Shown here: in pieces, positions 10,768-20,331 of the stretch
Position numbering within the stretch: the stretch's first letter is position 1
How the letters are laid out: every line of letters starts with the position of its first letter
From: Pseudomonas fluorescens
GTDB lineage: Bacteria; Pseudomonadota; Gammaproteobacteria; Pseudomonadales; Pseudomonadaceae
DNA: 64,000 nt
Reading direction: 5' to 3'
NCBI RefSeq assembly: GCF_019212185.1
Contig: NZ_CP078138.1
Location: forward strand, 5,867,501 to 5,931,500
Translations under genes and position numbers: made by a program
Notes under the pieces: model-generated
What the model saw: only the letters and a program-made list of their open reading frames with translations
The model's database searches: none
Told to the model about the DNA's origin: nothing

Positions 10768-11412
10768 ATGGTTGCTATTGCCCCAACCCCAAAAATAAAG
10801 AATCTCGACAAACTGCTGACGCATTGCCAGCGCCGCCGGTATCAGGCCAAGAGCAATATCATTTGCGCCGGGGATCGTTCCGACACGCTGTTTTTCATTA
10901 TCAAAGGGTCGGTCACCATCCTGATCGAAGACGATGACGGGCGAGAAATGATCATTGCCTATCTCAACGCCGGGGATTTCTTTGGTGAACTGGGCCTGTT
11001 CGAACAAGCCGGTCAGGAGCAGGAACGCAGCGCCTGGGTTCGGGCCAAGGTCGAATGCGAAGTGGCCGAAATCAGTTACGGCAAATTTCGCGAACTGTCC
11101 CAACAGGATCCGGACATTCTCTACGTGCTCAGCGGCCAGATTGCCCAGCGCCTGCGCAACACCACCCGCAAGGTCGGCGACCTGGCGTTCTTCGACGTTA
11201 CTGGCCGGGTAGCGCGCTGTCTGCTGGAGTTGTGCAAACAACCTGACGCCATGACCCACCCCGACGGCATGCAAATAAAAGTCACCCGTCAGGAGATCGG
11301 GCGGATCGTCGGCTGCTCGCGGGAGATGGTCGGTCGCGTTCTCAAGGATCTGGAAGAACGCAACCTGGTAAACGTCAAAGGCAAGACCATGGTGGTGTTC
11401 GGCACCCGCTAG
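10768..11412 (+). CDS. vfr: cAMP-responsive transcription factor Vfr (Crp homologue)
   Basis: CRP/FNR-type regulator of 214 residues. The N-terminal cyclic-nucleotide domain contains GELGLFEQ and RSAWVRA, the cAMP phosphate-binding signature. A C-terminal helix-turn-helix contains [20 protein letters not shown]. In P. aeruginosa Vfr controls virulence and quorum sensing; in other pseudomonads its role is narrower. The start is ATG 10768 ([12 protein letters not shown]). The stop codon overlaps the stop of the convergent lipoate-ligase-like gene by sharing the palindrome CTAG. I could not find a convincing TGTGA-N6-TCACA site in its own promoter region. Confidence 0.96.
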   Translation: MVAIAPTPKIKNLDKLLTHCQRRRYQAKSNIICAGDRSDTLFFIIKGSVTILIEDDDGREMIIAYLNAGDFFGELGLFEQAGQEQERSAWVRAKVECEVAEISYGKFRELSQQDPDILYVLSGQIAQRLRNTTRKVGDLAFFDVTGRVARCLLELCKQPDAMTHPDGMQIKVTRQEIGRIVGCSREMVGRVLKDLEERNLVNVKGKTMVVFGTR

Positions 11413-12110
11413 ACAGCCATGACCTTAGCCAGCATCTCACGATACAAGGCATCCAGCCGCTCAATAGCCAGCGGGGCGGCAAATTGTTCATGCAGGGCGA
11501 TATGGCTTTGCGCACGTACTCGTTGATCGAGGCCGCAGGCTTCGTTAAAGCGATTCACCGCCTGCACCATCGACTCACGTTCGTCATCCAGCAGCAGCGC
11601 ACCGTGCACCAGGCCGACCGGTCGCTGACCACCCTTGCTTTGGCGCCAGCGTTGAGCGGTGCCGACCATCTTGCGACCATCCAGGTTGACGTTGAAACGC
11701 CCATCACAAAACGCTCCCTCGACTTCACCCAAGGAAGCATTGCCGCCCAGCTCTGTGAGCAGCGTGCAGATCGGATCGCACAGACGTCGATAACCTGTTT
11801 CGATACGCCCGTGATCCCCTTCGCTACGGGGCGGTGCGTAGACCAACGCAATGTTAACGGTCGCTGCCGATTGCGGCACAGGCTCACCGCCGGTTTCGCG
11901 CAACAATACCGGCCAACCATTTTCCGCCGAAGCCAGACAGGCCTCCTCGAATCCCGGCAGACGGCTCAAGCGCCGCGGCATGACCAGAGCACGATCACTG
12001 GGCTGCCAGAACAACAGGCCAAATTCCTGGTCGCCGGCACACACCGTAGCCAACAAATCCTGTTCAGCTTGCAGTCCCGCTTCGACGGTCAGGGCGATGG
12101 GTTGAGTCAT
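11409..12110 (-). CDS. Lipoate-protein ligase A family protein
   Basis: A protein of 233 residues with a biotin/lipoate ligase fold. The lipoate-binding lysine sits in the LplA-like motif [11 protein letters not shown], and a glycine-rich RETGGEPVP replaces the usual RRxSGGG loop. It may attach lipoate or octanoate to a lipoyl domain, but true substrate use is unproved. ATG 12110 was chosen because the upstream in-frame extension crosses the trpC terminator. Its 3' end overlaps vfr by 4 nt, tail to tail. Confidence 0.75.
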   Translation of the reverse strand: MTQPIALTVEAGLQAEQDLLATVCAGDQEFGLLFWQPSDRALVMPRRLSRLPGFEEACLASAENGWPVLLRETGGEPVPQSAATVNIALVYAPPRSEGDHGRIETGYRRLCDPICTLLTELGGNASLGEVEGAFCDGRFNVNLDGRKMVGTAQRWRQSKGGQRPVGLVHGALLLDDERESMVQAVNRFNEACGLDQRVRAQSHIALHEQFAAPLAIERLDALYREMLAKVMAV

Positions 12111-12136
12111 GGCAGTGCGGATCCTTGGCTGTGGAT

Positions 12137-12161
12137 ACAAAAAAGCCGGCATCGCCGGCTT
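12137..12161 (-). terminator. Terminator of the trpGDC operon
   Basis: The inverted repeat AAGCCGGC (12143-12150) / GCCGGCTT (12154-12161) is followed on the minus strand by a run of T residues. It lies 17 nt beyond the trpC stop. Confidence 0.85.
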
Positions 12162-12177
12162 CTTCATTGAATGTACA

Positions 12178-13014
12178 TCAGTCGAGTGTGGAACCACTGA
12201 CCGGTACGCCGCGTTCCGGGAAGAACAGGCGCTGCAGTTCTGCCCCCGGCTGTTCGGCACGCATGAACGCTTCGCCAACCAGGAACGAGTAAACCTCGCT
12301 GATTTCCATCAGCTCGACATCGGCACGGTTGAGGATGCCACTTTCAGTGATCACCAGGCGATCACGAGGAATGCGCGGCAGCAGATCGAGTGTGGTTTCC
12401 AGGCTGACGTCAAAGGTATGAAGGTTGCGGTTGTTGACCCCGACCAGAGGCGTGTCGAGGGTTTTCAGCGCCCGCTCAAGCTCATCTCCGTCGTGAACTT
12501 CAACCAGTACATCCAGGCCAACGCTCTTGGCAACGGCCGCGAGCTCAGCCATCTTCACGTCATCCAGTGCGGACACGATCAGCAGCACGCAATCAGCGCC
12601 CAGCGCACGGGCTTCGACGATCTGGTACGGATCGACCATGAAGTCCTTGCGGATCACCGGCAACGCACAGGCTGCGCGAGCCTGTTGCAGATAAATATCA
12701 GCGCCCTGGAAGTAGTCGACATCAGTCAGCACCGACAGGCAGGTCGCGCCGCCCTTCTCATAGCTACGGGCGATGTCGGCGGGTACGAAGTTTTCGCGAA
12801 TCACGCCCTTGCTCGGCGAGGCTTTCTTGATTTCGGCGATCACTGCCGGCTGCTTGCGCTTGGCCTGCTCAAGCAAAGCCTGGGCAAAACCACGAGGCGC
12901 GTCTGCCACCTTGGCCATGGCTTCCAGCTCGGCCAGGGTCACGCGAGCACTGCGCTCGGCCACCTCTTCAAATTTGCGGGCAAGAATCTTTTCCAGCACC
13001 GTCGGTACACTCAT
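12178..13014 (-). CDS. trpC: Indole-3-glycerol phosphate synthase
   Basis: TIM-barrel enzyme of 278 residues that closes the indole ring in tryptophan synthesis. Visible motifs are [11 protein letters not shown] (catalytic lysine region), [20 protein letters not shown] and VITESGI. It is a stand-alone TrpC, not fused to TrpF. The start ATG overlaps the trpD stop by 4 nt (ATGA), indicating translational coupling. Last gene of trpGDC. Confidence 0.98.
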   Translation of the reverse strand: MSVPTVLEKILARKFEEVAERSARVTLAELEAMAKVADAPRGFAQALLEQAKRKQPAVIAEIKKASPSKGVIRENFVPADIARSYEKGGATCLSVLTDVDYFQGADIYLQQARAACALPVIRKDFMVDPYQIVEARALGADCVLLIVSALDDVKMAELAAVAKSVGLDVLVEVHDGDELERALKTLDTPLVGVNNRNLHTFDVSLETTLDLLPRIPRDRLVITESGILNRADVELMEISEVYSFLVGEAFMRAEQPGAELQRLFFPERGVPVSGSTLD

Positions 13015-14060
13015 GCCTCATTCTCCACTTTGAATACCGCGGTAAACGCGCCCAACTCTTCAAGTTTTTCACGTGCTAGGCCAGTGTGCAGCGCGTCATG
13101 CGCCAGGGCGACGCCTTCTTTGAGGCTGCTTGCATGATCCGCGGCGTAGAGCGCGGCACCCGCATTCAGCACGATCATTTCTGCAGCTTTCTGGCCGTTT
13201 TCGGTCTTGCGGCGCCCCAGCGCATCGCGGATCAGCTCAAGCGAGGCTGCCGGGCTTTCAACCGCCAGACCGTGCAAGCTCTGGCTCTTCATGCCCAGGT
13301 CTTCCGGCTCGACCCAATACTCGGTGATCTGGTCATCCTTCAACTCCGCGACAAAGGTCGGCGCAGCCAGGCTGAATTCATCCAGGCCGTCCTTGGAGTG
13401 CACCACCAGGACGTGTTTGCTACCCAAGCGTTGCAGGACTTCGGCCAATGGTCGGCACAAGGCCTGACTGAACACGCCGACAACCTGATGTTTCACACCG
13501 GCCGGATTCGTAAGCGGGCCGAGCATGTTGAACAGGGTACGCAAGCCCAGGTCACGGCGTGGGCCCGCCGCGTATTTCATCGCACTGTGGTGGGATTGGG
13601 CAAACATGAAACCAATACCAACGTTGTCGATGCAGCGTGCAACTTGTACTGGCGTCAGGTTCAGGTAAATCCCGGCCGCTTCCAGCAAGTCGGCGCTGCC
13701 ACTCTTGCCGGAGACTGCGCGGTTACCATGCTTGGCCACCGTGCAACCGGCTGCGGCGACGACAAATGACGAGGCGGTCGAGACGTTGAAGATGTTCGCG
13801 CCATCGCCGCCGGTGCCGACCACATCGACCACGCCGTTGAGGGTGTTCAACTCGACCTTGTCCGCCAGCTCACGCATGACCGATACGGCGCCGACAATTT
13901 CATCGATGCTCTCGCTCTTCATGCGCATGGCCATCATGAATGCGCCAATCTGCGCGTCCGTGCATTTGCCAGTCATGATTTCGCGCATCACATCGCGCAT
14001 TTCCTCAGTGCTCAGGTCCAGATGGCCGACGATACGGCTCAGGGCAGTCTTGATATCCAT
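13011..14060 (-). CDS. trpD: Anthranilate phosphoribosyltransferase
   Basis: Transfers phosphoribose from PRPP to anthranilate. It has 349 residues, and the signature [17 protein letters not shown] and the [18 protein letters not shown] loop are intact. The gene is separate from trpG, as usual in Pseudomonas, with a 9-nt gap between trpG stop and trpD start. It overlaps trpC by 4 nt. Confidence 0.98.
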   Translation of the reverse strand: MDIKTALSRIVGHLDLSTEEMRDVMREIMTGKCTDAQIGAFMMAMRMKSESIDEIVGAVSVMRELADKVELNTLNGVVDVVGTGGDGANIFNVSTASSFVVAAAGCTVAKHGNRAVSGKSGSADLLEAAGIYLNLTPVQVARCIDNVGIGFMFAQSHHSAMKYAAGPRRDLGLRTLFNMLGPLTNPAGVKHQVVGVFSQALCRPLAEVLQRLGSKHVLVVHSKDGLDEFSLAAPTFVAELKDDQITEYWVEPEDLGMKSQSLHGLAVESPAASLELIRDALGRRKTENGQKAAEMIVLNAGAALYAADHASSLKEGVALAHDALHTGLAREKLEELGAFTAVFKVENEA

Positions 14061-14069
14061 GGAAAGTCC

Positions 14070-14663
14070 TTAGCGCGTGCCGCCGGTTTGTTTGAGGAAA
14101 TTGGCGAACAGTTCGTGGCCCTGCTCGGTGAGGATCGACTCAGGGTGGAACTGCACCCCTTCAATGTTCAGCGTTTTGTGGCGCAGGCCCATGATTTCGT
14201 CGACCGAGCCATCTTCGAGCTGAGTCCAGGCGGTCAGTTCCAGGCAATCGGGCAGGGTTTCGCGCTTGACGATCAGCGAGTGATAGCGGGTGACGGTCAA
14301 AGGATTGTTCAGTCCCTGGAACACGCCCTTGTCCTCATGAAATACCGGACTAGTCTTACCGTGCATCACTTGCCGGGCTCGCACGACATCGCCACCAAAG
14401 GCTTGTCCGATCGACTGATGTCCCAGGCAAACGCCGAGGATCGGCAGCTTGCCAGCGAAATACTTGATGGCCTCGATCGACACGCCGGCTTCGGTCGGCG
14501 TGCACGGGCCAGGGGACACCACAATGCGCTCGGGCTTGAGGGCTTCGATCTGGGCGATGGTCAGTTCATCGTTGCGCACGACCTTGACCTCGGAGCCTAG
14601 CTCGCCGAGGTATTGCACAACGTTGTAAGTAAAGGAGTCGTAGTTATCAATCATCAGCAACAT
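14070..14663 (-). CDS. trpG: Anthranilate synthase glutamine amidotransferase subunit
   Basis: Component II of anthranilate synthase, supplying ammonia from glutamine to TrpE. It has 197 residues and starts [14 protein letters not shown]. The catalytic cysteine is in LGVCLGHQ and the histidine/glutamate pair is in FHPESI. ATG 14663 is the only start that gives the canonical N-terminus. It is separated from trpE by estA and about 2.4 kb. A tryptophan-rich leader ORF lies 164 nt upstream. Confidence 0.97.
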   Translation of the reverse strand: MLLMIDNYDSFTYNVVQYLGELGSEVKVVRNDELTIAQIEALKPERIVVSPGPCTPTEAGVSIEAIKYFAGKLPILGVCLGHQSIGQAFGGDVVRARQVMHGKTSPVFHEDKGVFQGLNNPLTVTRYHSLIVKRETLPDCLELTAWTQLEDGSVDEIMGLRHKTLNIEGVQFHPESILTEQGHELFANFLKQTGGTR

Positions 14664-14827
14664 GGGGGCAAACCTCTTGAATTCACTGACTTTCAAAACA
14701 GCCTTCGAATGATTGGCCCGCAGGATTGCAGCGCTCGTTTAGTGGCTGGAACAGCCAACAACAACGGCGGGGCTTACGGGCAAAGAAGGCAAACAGGTAC
14801 AGGTCCGGCCGGGCCGGCAGAGAATAT
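14664..14827 (-). promoter_or_regulatory. trpGDC leader with GC-rich hairpin (probable attenuator region)
   Basis: Between the leader ORF stop and trpG, minus-strand RNA begins with a very GC-rich palindrome (CCGGCC-C-GGCCGG, 14817-14805) placed 10 nt after the leader stop. The trpE leader has a GCCGG/CCGGC hairpin at nearly the same distance. A second short hairpin (TGGCT/AGCCA) follows. No classical long U-run could be found after the first hairpin, so its role as intrinsic terminator is unproved. Tryptophan attenuation of trpE and trpGDC has been reported in P. putida to my knowledge. Confidence 0.6.
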
Positions 14828-14914
14828 TCAGGCGCGCCAACGCCAACGGGCGTGTGCCTTGACGACTTGATCCAAGAGTTTGCTGACGATCAACACGGGG
14901 AAGGTCTCATTCAT
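14828..14914 (-). CDS. Putative tryptophan leader peptide (trpGDC)
   Basis: A 28-codon ORF on the minus strand (ATG 14914, TGA 14830-14828). It begins MNETFPVLIV and ends KAHARWRWRA, with two tryptophan codons (TGG CGT TGG) shortly before the stop. Its last 73 nt align without gaps, at about 75 % identity by eye, to the 3' end of gph, which ends ALARWRWRA just upstream of trpE. Location, tryptophan codons and the following hairpin make it a good leader-peptide candidate. It has no strong ribosome binding site, and its putative promoter places the transcript start only a few nt before the ATG. Confidence 0.7.
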   Translation of the reverse strand: MNETFPVLIVSKLLDQVVKAHARWRWRA

Positions 14915-14924
14915 ACGTTCAGGC

Positions 14925-14953
14925 ACAGTAACTTAGCTGAGCAGAGGGTGCAA
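14925..14953 (-). promoter_or_regulatory. Putative promoter of the trpGDC leader
   Basis: On the minus strand TTGCAC (14953-14948), a 17-nt spacer, then TACTGT (14930-14925). Spacing is ideal but each hexamer matches only about half of the sigma-70 consensus. It is divergent from estA. Confidence 0.4.
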
Positions 14954-15060
14954 TATGGCGTAGCAATAGCGGGAGATGCGGCCTTTAGCCATAGCAGAGG
15001 CGCAAAAGTTTTTGGTACTGTCGTTTTGTTCACTACAACAATAAATAAACGGACTTGATT

Positions 15061-16971
15061 ATGATCAGACAGACGCTGTTTGTACCGCTGGCAGCCAGCC
15101 TTCTCGCGCTGGCCTGCGCCCAGGCGATCGCTGCTCCGACACCTTATTCGAACTTCGTGGTCTTTGGAGACAGCCTCAACGACGCCGGCCAGTTTACTGA
15201 CCCGGGCGGTCCCGCAGGTGCCACCCAACGCTTCACCAACCGCGTTGGCCCCACCTACCGCGACGGTGCCGGGGAAGTCCGTTCTTCCAACTCGACACAG
15301 TTGCTGGGGGGGAAGCTGGGGTTTTCCGAAGACCAGACGGCTGCCTCGACCTCAGCCGTACGCGCCAACGAAGGCTTGGCGGACGGCAACAACTGGGCGG
15401 TCGGCGGCTATCGGACCGACCAGATCCTCGAGTCGATCACCACCACATCGGCCACCGGCGAACGTACGCGCGCCGGCTATCTGCCAAGCAACGGCCTGCG
15501 GGCCGACCCGAACGCACTGTATTACCTCTCCGGCGGCGGTAACGACTTTCTCCAAGGACGCATTCTCAACCTCGCCCAGGCTGACGCCGCTGCCGGCCGG
15601 CTGGTCGATAGCGTGCAGACCCTGCAACAGGCCGGTGCCAAATACATCATGGTCTGGCTATTGCCCGATATTGGCTTGACGCCAGCAATCAACGGCAGCC
15701 CGTTGCAAGGCTTCGTCTCCCAACTCAGCACCCAGTTCAACAGCGAACTGGTGCGGCAACTGCAGACCGTCAACGCCGAAGTCATTCCGCTGAACATCCC
15801 GGTGCTGCTCAACGAGGCCTTCGCCAATCCAGCGCAGTTCGGCCTGGCCACCGACCAGAACCTCACTGCCACCTGCTTTAGTGGCAGCGGCTGTACGGAA
15901 AACGCCCGCTACGGCATCAACAGCGCCACGCCCGATCCGACCAAGCTGATCTACAACGACTCGGTGCACCCTACCGAGGCCGGCCAACGACTGATTGCCG
16001 ATTACGCTTACTCGTTGCTGTCGGCACCGTGGGAAGCCTCGCTCCTCCCGGAAATGGCCCATGGCACCCTGCGCGCGCATCAGGATGAACTGCGCAATCA
16101 ATGGCAGGCCGACTGGGAAAACTGGCAAGGCGTCGGCCAATGGCGGGCGATTGTCGCCGGCGGCGGGCAGCACCTGGACTTTGATGGCCAGAACAGCGCC
16201 GTCAGCGGCGATGGCAGCGGCTATAACCTGAATATCGGCACCAGCTACCGCGTCAATGACGCCTGGCGTGTAGGTGTCGCGGCGGGCTTGTATCACCAGA
16301 CGCTGGAAGCCGGCAGCAACGATTCGGACTACAAGCTCAATACCTACATGGGCACCGCCTTCGCCCAGTACCAGCAAAATCGCTGGTGGGCCGATGGCGC
16401 CCTGACAGCTGGGCACCTGGATTACGACAGCCTCAAGCGCAAGTTCGACCTGGGCGTCAATGAGCGCGGCGAGAAAGGCGATACCAGCGGCACCGTGTTG
16501 GCGGCCAGTGGCCGGATCGGTTATGACATCGCGCAACAGGCCAGCAGCCCATGGCACCTGTCGCCGTTCGTCAGCGCCGACTTCGCCAAGGTCAAGGTCG
16601 ACGGCTACTCAGAGGATGGCAATGACGCGACCGCGCTGACCTACGACGACCAGACCCGCAACTCGCGCCGCTTGGGCATCGGCCTCCAGGGCAAATACCA
16701 GATCACCGCGCAAACTCAGGTGTATGGCGAGTACGCCCATGAGCGCGAGTACGAGGACGACACTCAAGAGGTGACGATGAACCTCAATACCCTGCCCGAC
16801 AACCGCTACACCCTCGAGGGCTACACCCCACAATCCCATATCAACCGCCTGAACCTGGGCGTCAGCCACAAGTTGACCGCCGACCTGGCGTTGCGCGCCG
16901 GGTACAACATCCGCAAGGATGATGACTTCACTCAACAAGGGGTGAACGTTGGCGTGGTGCTGGACTTCTAA
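15061..16971 (+). CDS. estA: Autotransporter esterase EstA (GDSL family)
   Basis: Outer-membrane esterase of 636 residues. A signal peptide (about residues 1-25) precedes the GDSL block [10 protein letters not shown] with nucleophile Ser38. The GGGND block and the DSVHPTE block with the catalytic Asp and His follow. The C-terminal 260 residues are a typical autotransporter beta-barrel ending in VVLDF, with a terminal phenylalanine. In P. aeruginosa EstA affects rhamnolipid production, motility and biofilm. ATG 15061 is preferred to a TTG two codons upstream. It sits alone between trpG and trpE, which are transcribed the other way. Confidence 0.95.
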   Translation: MIRQTLFVPLAASLLALACAQAIAAPTPYSNFVVFGDSLNDAGQFTDPGGPAGATQRFTNRVGPTYRDGAGEVRSSNSTQLLGGKLGFSEDQTAASTSAVRANEGLADGNNWAVGGYRTDQILESITTTSATGERTRAGYLPSNGLRADPNALYYLSGGGNDFLQGRILNLAQADAAAGRLVDSVQTLQQAGAKYIMVWLLPDIGLTPAINGSPLQGFVSQLSTQFNSELVRQLQTVNAEVIPLNIPVLLNEAFANPAQFGLATDQNLTATCFSGSGCTENARYGINSATPDPTKLIYNDSVHPTEAGQRLIADYAYSLLSAPWEASLLPEMAHGTLRAHQDELRNQWQADWENWQGVGQWRAIVAGGGQHLDFDGQNSAVSGDGSGYNLNIGTSYRVNDAWRVGVAAGLYHQTLEAGSNDSDYKLNTYMGTAFAQYQQNRWWADGALTAGHLDYDSLKRKFDLGVNERGEKGDTSGTVLAASGRIGYDIAQQASSPWHLSPFVSADFAKVKVDGYSEDGNDATALTYDDQTRNSRRLGIGLQGKYQITAQTQVYGEYAHEREYEDDTQEVTMNLNTLPDNRYTLEGYTPQSHINRLNLGVSHKLTADLALRAGYNIRKDDDFTQQGVNVGVVLDF

Positions 16972-16982
16972 ATCCGCGAGCG

Positions 16983-17020
16983 AAAAAAACGCTGCCCCCT
17001 CACAGGGACAGCGTTTTTTT
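16983..17020. terminator. Bidirectional terminator between estA and trpE
   Basis: AAAAAAACGCTG (16983-16994) and CAGCGTTTTTTT (17009-17020) form a perfect 12-bp stem with A and T tails. It serves convergent estA and trpE. Confidence 0.92.
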
Positions 17021-17043
17021 GGCGCTGAACCACAGCTACAGAT

Positions 17044-18525
17044 TCAATCCTGCGGCGTTTGCTCGGCCAGGGCGACTGCACGAAACATCGCGCGTCGCTT
17101 GTTCAGAGTCTCTTCCCACTCCAACACCGGCACCGAGTCGGCCACAATGCCGCCACCGGCCTGCACATGCAGCTCGCCGTCCTTGATCACCGCAGTGCGG
17201 ATCGCAATTGCTGTGTCCATGTTGCCGTTCCAGGCGAAGTAACCCACTGCCCCGCCATAGACACCGCGCTTGACCGGCTCCAGCTCGTCAATGATTTCCA
17301 TCGCGCGGATCTTCGGTGCGCCGGACAAGGTGCCCGCCGGCAGAATTGCCCGCAGCGCGTCCATCGCCGTCAGCCCGGCTTTCAGCTGACCGGTGACGTT
17401 GGAAACAATGTGCATGACGTTGGAGTAGCGCTCGATAACCATTTTTTCGGTGAGTTTCACCGAGCCGATTTCCGAGACCCGACCGGTATCGTTGCGCCCC
17501 AGGTCAATCAGCATCAAGTGCTCAGCAATTTCCTTGTCATCCGACAACAGGTCTTCTTCCAGCGCCCGGTCCGCCTCTTCGTTGGCGCCCCGTGGACGCG
17601 TCCCGGCAATCGGGCGCACCGTGATCAGGTTGTCTTCGACCCGCACCAGCACCTCTGGCGAACTGCCCACCACATGGAAGTCGCCAAAATTGAAGAAGTA
17701 CATATACGGCGTCGGGTTGAAGCAACGCAACGCGCGGTACAGATCGATCGGTGCCGCCTTGAAGTCGATGGACATCCGTTGCGACGGCACGACCTGCATG
17801 CAGTCGCCCGCCAGGATGTACTCCTTGATGGTGTCGACGGCGCGCTCGTAGTCGGCCTGGGTGAAGCTGGAACGGAATACCGGATCGGCGGCCTGCTGCT
17901 TGCTGAAATCCAGGCCACGGCGCGGTGTGATCGGCTGGCGCAGTTGTTCGAGCAGTTGCTCGAGACGCGCCTGGCCTTGTTCAAACGCGTTGTCCTGCGC
18001 CGGATCGGCCAAGACGATGGCGTGCATCTTGCCGGCCAGGTTGTCGAACACCACCACGGCGTCCGAGACCATCAACAGAATGTCCGGCACGCCCAATGGA
18101 TCAGGGTTCGGACATTTGCCCAGGCGTTTCTCTACGTAGCGTACGCAGTCGTAGCCGAAGTAGCCCACCAGGCCGCCGTTGAAACGCGGCAGGCCGGCGA
18201 TGGTCGGCACGTTGTAGCGCGCTTTGAAGTCTTCGACAAAGCTCAGCGGGTCTTCGACATCGTGGCTTTCGACCTCGACGCCATCCACCGTCACGCTGAC
18301 GTGATGGTCATGCACCCGCAGCACGGTGCGGCATGGCAGGCCAATGATCGAATAGCGGCCCCACTTTTCGCCGCCCTGCACCGACTCCAGCAGATAGGAG
18401 TTGGGCTGGTCAGCCAGTTTCAGGTAGATCGACAGCGGCGTGTCGAAGTCGGCAAGGGTTTCGCAGGCCAGCGGGATGCGGTTGTAGCCGGCAGCGGCCA
18501 AACGCAGGAATTCTTCGCGGATCAT
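17044..18525 (-). CDS. trpE: Anthranilate synthase component I
   Basis: Chorismate-utilising enzyme of 493 residues catalysing the first committed step of tryptophan synthesis together with TrpG. The feedback-inhibition segment [15 protein letters not shown] is near residue 45. The catalytic chorismate-binding core carries [18 protein letters not shown] and the C-terminal GGGIVADS block. ATG 18525 is preceded by GAGGCACCTC. gph lies 69 nt upstream on the same strand and probably belongs to the same transcript, so the end of gph and the short spacer act as trpE leader. trpE itself ends at a strong terminator. Confidence 0.98.
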   Translation of the reverse strand: MIREEFLRLAAAGYNRIPLACETLADFDTPLSIYLKLADQPNSYLLESVQGGEKWGRYSIIGLPCRTVLRVHDHHVSVTVDGVEVESHDVEDPLSFVEDFKARYNVPTIAGLPRFNGGLVGYFGYDCVRYVEKRLGKCPNPDPLGVPDILLMVSDAVVVFDNLAGKMHAIVLADPAQDNAFEQGQARLEQLLEQLRQPITPRRGLDFSKQQAADPVFRSSFTQADYERAVDTIKEYILAGDCMQVVPSQRMSIDFKAAPIDLYRALRCFNPTPYMYFFNFGDFHVVGSSPEVLVRVEDNLITVRPIAGTRPRGANEEADRALEEDLLSDDKEIAEHLMLIDLGRNDTGRVSEIGSVKLTEKMVIERYSNVMHIVSNVTGQLKAGLTAMDALRAILPAGTLSGAPKIRAMEIIDELEPVKRGVYGGAVGYFAWNGNMDTAIAIRTAVIKDGELHVQAGGGIVADSVPVLEWEETLNKRRAMFRAVALAEQTPQD

Positions 18526-18597
18526 GAGGTGCCTCGTGGCATGAGGAGCTAACGGTCAGGTATGCAAACGCGCCGGACAACCGGCAGGATCAAGTCA
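18526..18597 (-). promoter_or_regulatory. trpE leader segment with GCCGG hairpin
   Basis: The minus-strand spacer after the gph stop contains GCCGG-TTGT-CCGGC (18585-18572), 9 nt after the stop and followed by GCGTTTGC. The sequence CGCGCC in the last gph codons is complementary to GGCGCG overlapping the 3' arm of this hairpin, so two exclusive structures are possible. A weak T-run follows. I infer an attenuator fed by translation of the tryptophan-rich gph tail. Confidence 0.55.
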
Positions 18598-19413
18598 GGC
18601 GCGCCAACGCCAGCGGGCCAGGGCCTTGATGACTTTCATCCAGAGTTTGCGAGTGACCACCACGATGGCGTTTCCAGAAGGGGGTTGAACAGCGTCGGGC
18701 AACGTTATCCCAGCGGCTGAATCCAGGCAACCGGGAATTAGCTTGCGCAGATCGTCGATGACCAGCGCCGGCGACTCCTCGGCGATCGGCCGCCCGTGGT
18801 TGTAGCCGTAGCTCAGGGCCACGCACTTGACCCCGGCCGCCTTCGCCGCCAGCACATCGCTACGCGAATCGCCGACAAACAGCGACTGGGAAGCCGGTAC
18901 GTTGGCCATTTTCATCACAAAGAACAACGCCGCCGGATCCGGCTTTTTCTGCGGCAGGGTATCGCCGCCAATGATCCATTTGAAGTAGCGACCGATCTTC
19001 ATCTGATCCAGCAGCGGCGCGACGAAACGCTCCGGTTTGTTGGTGATCAGCGCCATTTCGACGCCCTGCTTGTGCAACCACTTGAGGGTGTCGCGCACGC
19101 CCGGGTAGACCACAGTCAATTCGTGGCCATCGGCGTAAGCCTCCATGAAGATTTCCAGCGCGTGCTCGGCCTCGGCATCATCCACGCCGCTGTGGTCGAT
19201 GGCGCCCGCCAACGCACGCCGAACCAGCACCGGCGCACCGTTGCCGACCCACTCGCGCACCGCATCCAGACCGGCACGTTGCCGGCCCAGCTTGAGCAGC
19301 ATGTTATCCACAGCCACTGCCAGATCCGGAACCGAGTCGATCAGCGTGCCATCCAGATCGAACATCACCAGACGCGGCAGTTGCCCCGGGAACAGCTGCT
19401 CAAAGCCACTCAT
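18595..19413 (-). CDS. gph: Phosphoglycolate phosphatase with tryptophan-rich tail
   Basis: HAD-family phosphatase of 272 residues that removes 2-phosphoglycolate. Motif I is [11 protein letters not shown], motif II/III includes [10 protein letters not shown], and motif IV is [16 protein letters not shown]. The HAD core ends near LRKLIPGC, about residue 225. A tail of about 45 residues not seen in E. coli Gph follows and ends [16 protein letters not shown], with three Trp codons. That ending matches the trpGDC leader peptide, so the tail probably serves trp attenuation rather than catalysis. The start ATG overlaps the rpe stop by 4 nt. Confidence 0.95.
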   Translation of the reverse strand: MSGFEQLFPGQLPRLVMFDLDGTLIDSVPDLAVAVDNMLLKLGRQRAGLDAVREWVGNGAPVLVRRALAGAIDHSGVDDAEAEHALEIFMEAYADGHELTVVYPGVRDTLKWLHKQGVEMALITNKPERFVAPLLDQMKIGRYFKWIIGGDTLPQKKPDPAALFFVMKMANVPASQSLFVGDSRSDVLAAKAAGVKCVALSYGYNHGRPIAEESPALVIDDLRKLIPGCLDSAAGITLPDAVQPPSGNAIVVVTRKLWMKVIKALARWRWRA

Positions 19414-20084
19414 GGGCGAGCCAGCGCCAGTTCGGCACGCATTTTTTCAATCACTTCCTGATAGTTCGGGGCGTTGAAGATCGCCGAGCCGGCGACAAAG
19501 GTGTCAGCGCCGGCGGCGGCGATTTCACGGATGTTGTTGACGTTGACCCCGCCGTCGATTTCCAGGCGAATGTCACGCCCCGAGGCATCGATCAGCGCAC
19601 GTGCTTCACGCAGTTTGTCGAGGGTCGCGGGAATGAACTTCTGACCGCCGAAACCCGGGTTCACGCTCATCAGCAAGATCATGTCGACCTTGTCCATCAC
19701 ATACTTGAGCACGTCCAGCGGCGTCGCCGGGTTGAACACCAGGCCAGCCTTGCAGCCGCCTTCACGGATCATCTGCAGGGAGCGATCAACGTGAATGGTG
19801 GCATCCGGGTGGAAGGTGATGTAGGTCGCGCCCGCTTCAATGAAGTCGCCGACAATGCGATCAACCGGGGACACCATCAGGTGTGCGTCGATCGGTGCGG
19901 TCACGCCGTACTTGCGCAATGCCGAGCACACCATCGGGCCGATCGTCAGGTTAGGCACGTAGTGATTGTCCATGACATCGAAGTGCACGATGTCGGCACC
20001 CGCGGCCAGGACGTTGTCTACTTCCTCCCCCAAACGGGCGAAGTCGGCGGAGAGAATCGACGGAGCAATAGCGAAGGGCTGCAT
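19410..20084 (-). CDS. rpe: Ribulose-phosphate 3-epimerase
   Basis: TIM-barrel epimerase of 224 residues in the pentose phosphate pathway, interconverting ribulose-5-P and xylulose-5-P. It begins [44 protein letters not shown] and EIDGGVN are visible. ATG 20084 gives the canonical start; the in-frame extension to 20150 is unlikely. It overlaps gph by 4 nt and probably heads an rpe-gph-trpE transcript. Confidence 0.97.
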   Translation of the reverse strand: MQPFAIAPSILSADFARLGEEVDNVLAAGADIVHFDVMDNHYVPNLTIGPMVCSALRKYGVTAPIDAHLMVSPVDRIVGDFIEAGATYITFHPDATIHVDRSLQMIREGGCKAGLVFNPATPLDVLKYVMDKVDMILLMSVNPGFGGQKFIPATLDKLREARALIDASGRDIRLEIDGGVNVNNIREIAAAGADTFVAGSAIFNAPNYQEVIEKMRAELALARP

Positions 20085-20229
20085 GACGCACCTTTTTTGA
20101 GCAGGATCACGATGGCGCGCATTGTATACCGCCAGCTTTGACCCGCGCACCGTGACAACGATGATCAGTGCGTCACGCGATAGATTTTCTCGAAATCAAT
20201 GGTGCTCTATCGATGCTGCTTAACGCCCT

Positions 20230-20317
20230 GTAGGAGCGAGCCTGCTCGCGATGGCGTTCGTTCAGTCGACCTTTACAGTGACTGTCAGTTCGTCATCGCG
20301 AGCAGGCTCGCTCCTAC
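20230..20317. repeat. REPIN: two inverted Pseudomonas REP sequences
   Basis: A perfect 24-nt inverted repeat, arms 20230-20253 and 20294-20317, begins GTAGGAGCGAGCCTGCTCGC. This is the well known REP core of fluorescent pseudomonads. The 40-nt spacer is unique. It fills the 247-bp gap between rpe and the 3' end of agtD. REP pairs are spread by RAYT transposases, none of which is in the window. Confidence 0.93.
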
Positions 20318-20331
20318 AGAGGCGGCGAAGA

